Positions 62,530 to 64,000 of a stretch of DNA of 64,000 nucleotides are shown piece by piece. The DNA lies in assembly GCA_950106755.1 (NCBI GenBank), contig OX467083.1:17541029-17605028 (forward strand), in the 5' to 3' direction. A program made the translations under genes and the position numbers. The notes under the pieces were generated by a model, which had not been told where the DNA came from, searched no databases, and saw only the letters and a list, made by a program, of their open reading frames with translations. The stretch's first letter is position 1, and each line of letters begins with the position of its first letter. This DNA is from Climacium dendroides. Taxonomy: Eukaryota; Streptophyta; Bryopsida; Hypnales; Climaciaceae.

Positions 62530-62755
62530 AGATTAAACTCTGTGAAATAATTTTCAGTGAATTTTTGTAGGAAGACAAAATGGAACCCAAGTTGTTTTCA
62601 CATTTGTTGGACCTTCATGGAATTACTACGGATTTTTGAAGCTGGATACGCAATGGTCACTACAAGCAACCACCTCCTGAAATGTACATTGCTGGTATGT
62701 TGCAGAAAGCAAAATGTACCTCTGCGTTAGAGGTCGCTTCTCAGAGCACCCTATG
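62530..62755 (+). repeat. Dispersed repeat R3, copy 5 (interrupted by the MITE)
   Basis: Reads TGTGAAATAATTTTCAGTGA, then AACCCAAGTTGTTTTCACAT and AATGTACCTCTGCGTTAGAG. Its first part (GTTTTAGGGGAAGATAAAC) lies left of the MITE at about 62277-62295. Confidence 0.7.
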
Positions 62756-62939
62756 GTGTGAAAAGAGACGACGAAATGAGTGACATTTGCAATTCTGACT
62801 CAGACAACAGACTCTCGGCGGTGTGAATGCGACCCCAAAGGAGGATCTCGTGCTTTATTCTCGGAATCTCTGTTCACACCTGCACTCTGGGCTGGTGTTG
62901 ACTGTAGTGAGTGGAATCCTCCCCGAAGTTACATGCTCT

Positions 62940-63140
62940 ACTAATTTTCCAGAGCACGCACCTTTACCCCGGAGGAAAATGTAGGATTTTTTTTTTTTTT
63001 TTTCCATATGAATTTTTTTTTTTGCAGATTTTGAATACATATTTGCAATCAGAGACCCCAAATTTTAGAGGATGGGTCTAAAACATATCCTTGACCTGGC
63101 TGAAAATAGGGGGCATGTTTTTACTTTTATCCCCAAAGAA
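62940..63140. mobile_element. Third, diverged relative of the Mutator-type MITEs
   Basis: Shares the interior order (T-rich tract, TTTGCAGATTTTGAATACAT, TTTGCAATCAGAGACCCCAAA, GGGGGCATGTTTTTACTTTT) with 58970-59206 and 62296-62528. The termini are too decayed to define. Confidence 0.55.
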
Positions 63141-63977
63141 CCCCAAATTACTCTGTTGAGCTCACTTCGTGGGCATGATTTAGTGTCATACGCATCCTAG
63201 TGGAATTCTAACAAACGTTGTTCACAACATGCACCATTGGAATAACCTTGGCCCCTTGTTCATTTTTTACTAGGGTACATGCTTTAATAGAGGCTATGGT
63301 AAATTTTGCAATCCATTTTAGTTATTTTAGGTGGGTACAATAGAATTTCTAGTGATCTATAATAAATTGCAACAAAATTGCAATAAAATTGAGCTAAATA
63401 ATCATATTCTTTATCTTTAAATATTATTTAGAGTTGTAGCTAGTAGGGCATTGTAATAATTTGTAGAAACCTCATGATGTTGAAGTCCGCAAAGAATGGT
63501 TGTTTGGACTCAACGGATAGATGGAAGTTTCATCTAAGGTATCTTCATCTAAATTTTTTATAATAAACATTTGCATAAAGCTTTGAACATTATTGCTAGT
63601 AAATTATCTAAGATAGTTTGTATTGGATCATGTTGGGAGTTAAAGAAGATTCCAATTTTTAGTTAGCATTCATTTTGTAGTATTATTGTTATTTTATTCT
63701 AGTTTAATGTTATTACATAGAAGTTTGTGTGTTTATTTTTCCTAAATAGTCTAACTATTTGTGTTTTGTTGGCATGAGTTATTGATTTTGTCCCCAAATG
63801 ATCTTCCGGTTAGACAAAATGTTGGATTCTAAACCTTAAAAACATCTTTATTTCAATTGTTTCAAGTTGTAAGTAGAATTTAGTGCATTCCTATCGTCTT
63901 GAAACTTTGAGTTTCAAAGCTCTTTTCAACAAGAAGTATTAAGCTTATTACAATAAAATTAAAGGGAATTGCAAGAT
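63141..63977. other. AT-rich non-coding stretch
   Basis: No gene or repeat was recognised before the terminal MITE fragment. Confidence 0.35.
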
Positions 63978-64000
63978 CATTTTGGGACAGAGGGAGCATT
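63978..64000. mobile_element. Stowaway-like MITE end at the window edge
   Basis: GATCATTTTGGGACAGAGGG then AGC, matching 26236-26258 with one or two differences. It is cut by the window edge. Confidence 0.4.

Noticed and set aside
1..64000. tRNA and rRNA genes
   Set aside because: No stretch with paired A and B box tRNA promoter elements or rRNA-like sequence was found by eye; a tRNA scan would settle it.

Overview
This is a plant nuclear window: AT-rich, intron-bearing and dominated by decayed transposable elements, with host genes only near the two ends. The host genes are a remorin-type protein (positions 1-2711, minus strand, cut by the window edge) and a peroxiredoxin-like 2 (AhpC/TSA_2) protein (55845-57785, minus strand, complete). 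The low gene density suggests a land plant with a large genome. I cannot name the species from sequence alone, and a seed-free plant is only a guess.

Layout. 1-2711: five exons of the remorin-like gene. 2712-4205: its GC-richer upstream region. 4206-15600: mostly non-coding repeat sequence with foldback MITEs and dispersed repeats. 15679-16175: a dead Helitron PIF1 helicase fragment. 19087-22698: a decayed Ty3/gypsy pol (RT, RNase H, integrase) ending in a PHD-finger-like domain. 33944-36468: a 2.5-kb pogo-like DNA transposon with near-identical terminal inverted repeats and an almost colinear DDE transposase broken mainly by stop codons. 40650-42030: integrase plus chromodomain of a chromovirus. 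43560-44960: a second, unrelated pogo/jerky-type transposase relic on the plus strand. 48010-49610: a RecQ helicase pseudogene. 50430-54390: RT and RNase H of a chromovirus, split by a 2.7-kb CACTA element at 51076-53820. 55845-58251: the peroxiredoxin-like gene and its TATA box. 58970-63140: Mutator-type and CACTA-type MITEs, some nested.

The two host genes have no visible functional link. The main biological content is the layered record of transposition. Three tiny CACTA hairpins have exact 3-bp target duplications. A MULE-type MITE has a 10-bp duplication, and another sits inside a dispersed repeat whose other copies show the empty site. Two Ty3/gypsy lineages carry different putative chromatin-reading modules, a PHD finger and a chromodomain. 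Many stop codons in the dead elements look like C-to-T or G-to-A changes (CAA to TAA, CGA to TGA, TGG to TGA/TAG), as expected from decay of methylated cytosines.

All gene models come from manual translation and splice-site reading. Family names are from recognised motifs, not from database searches.
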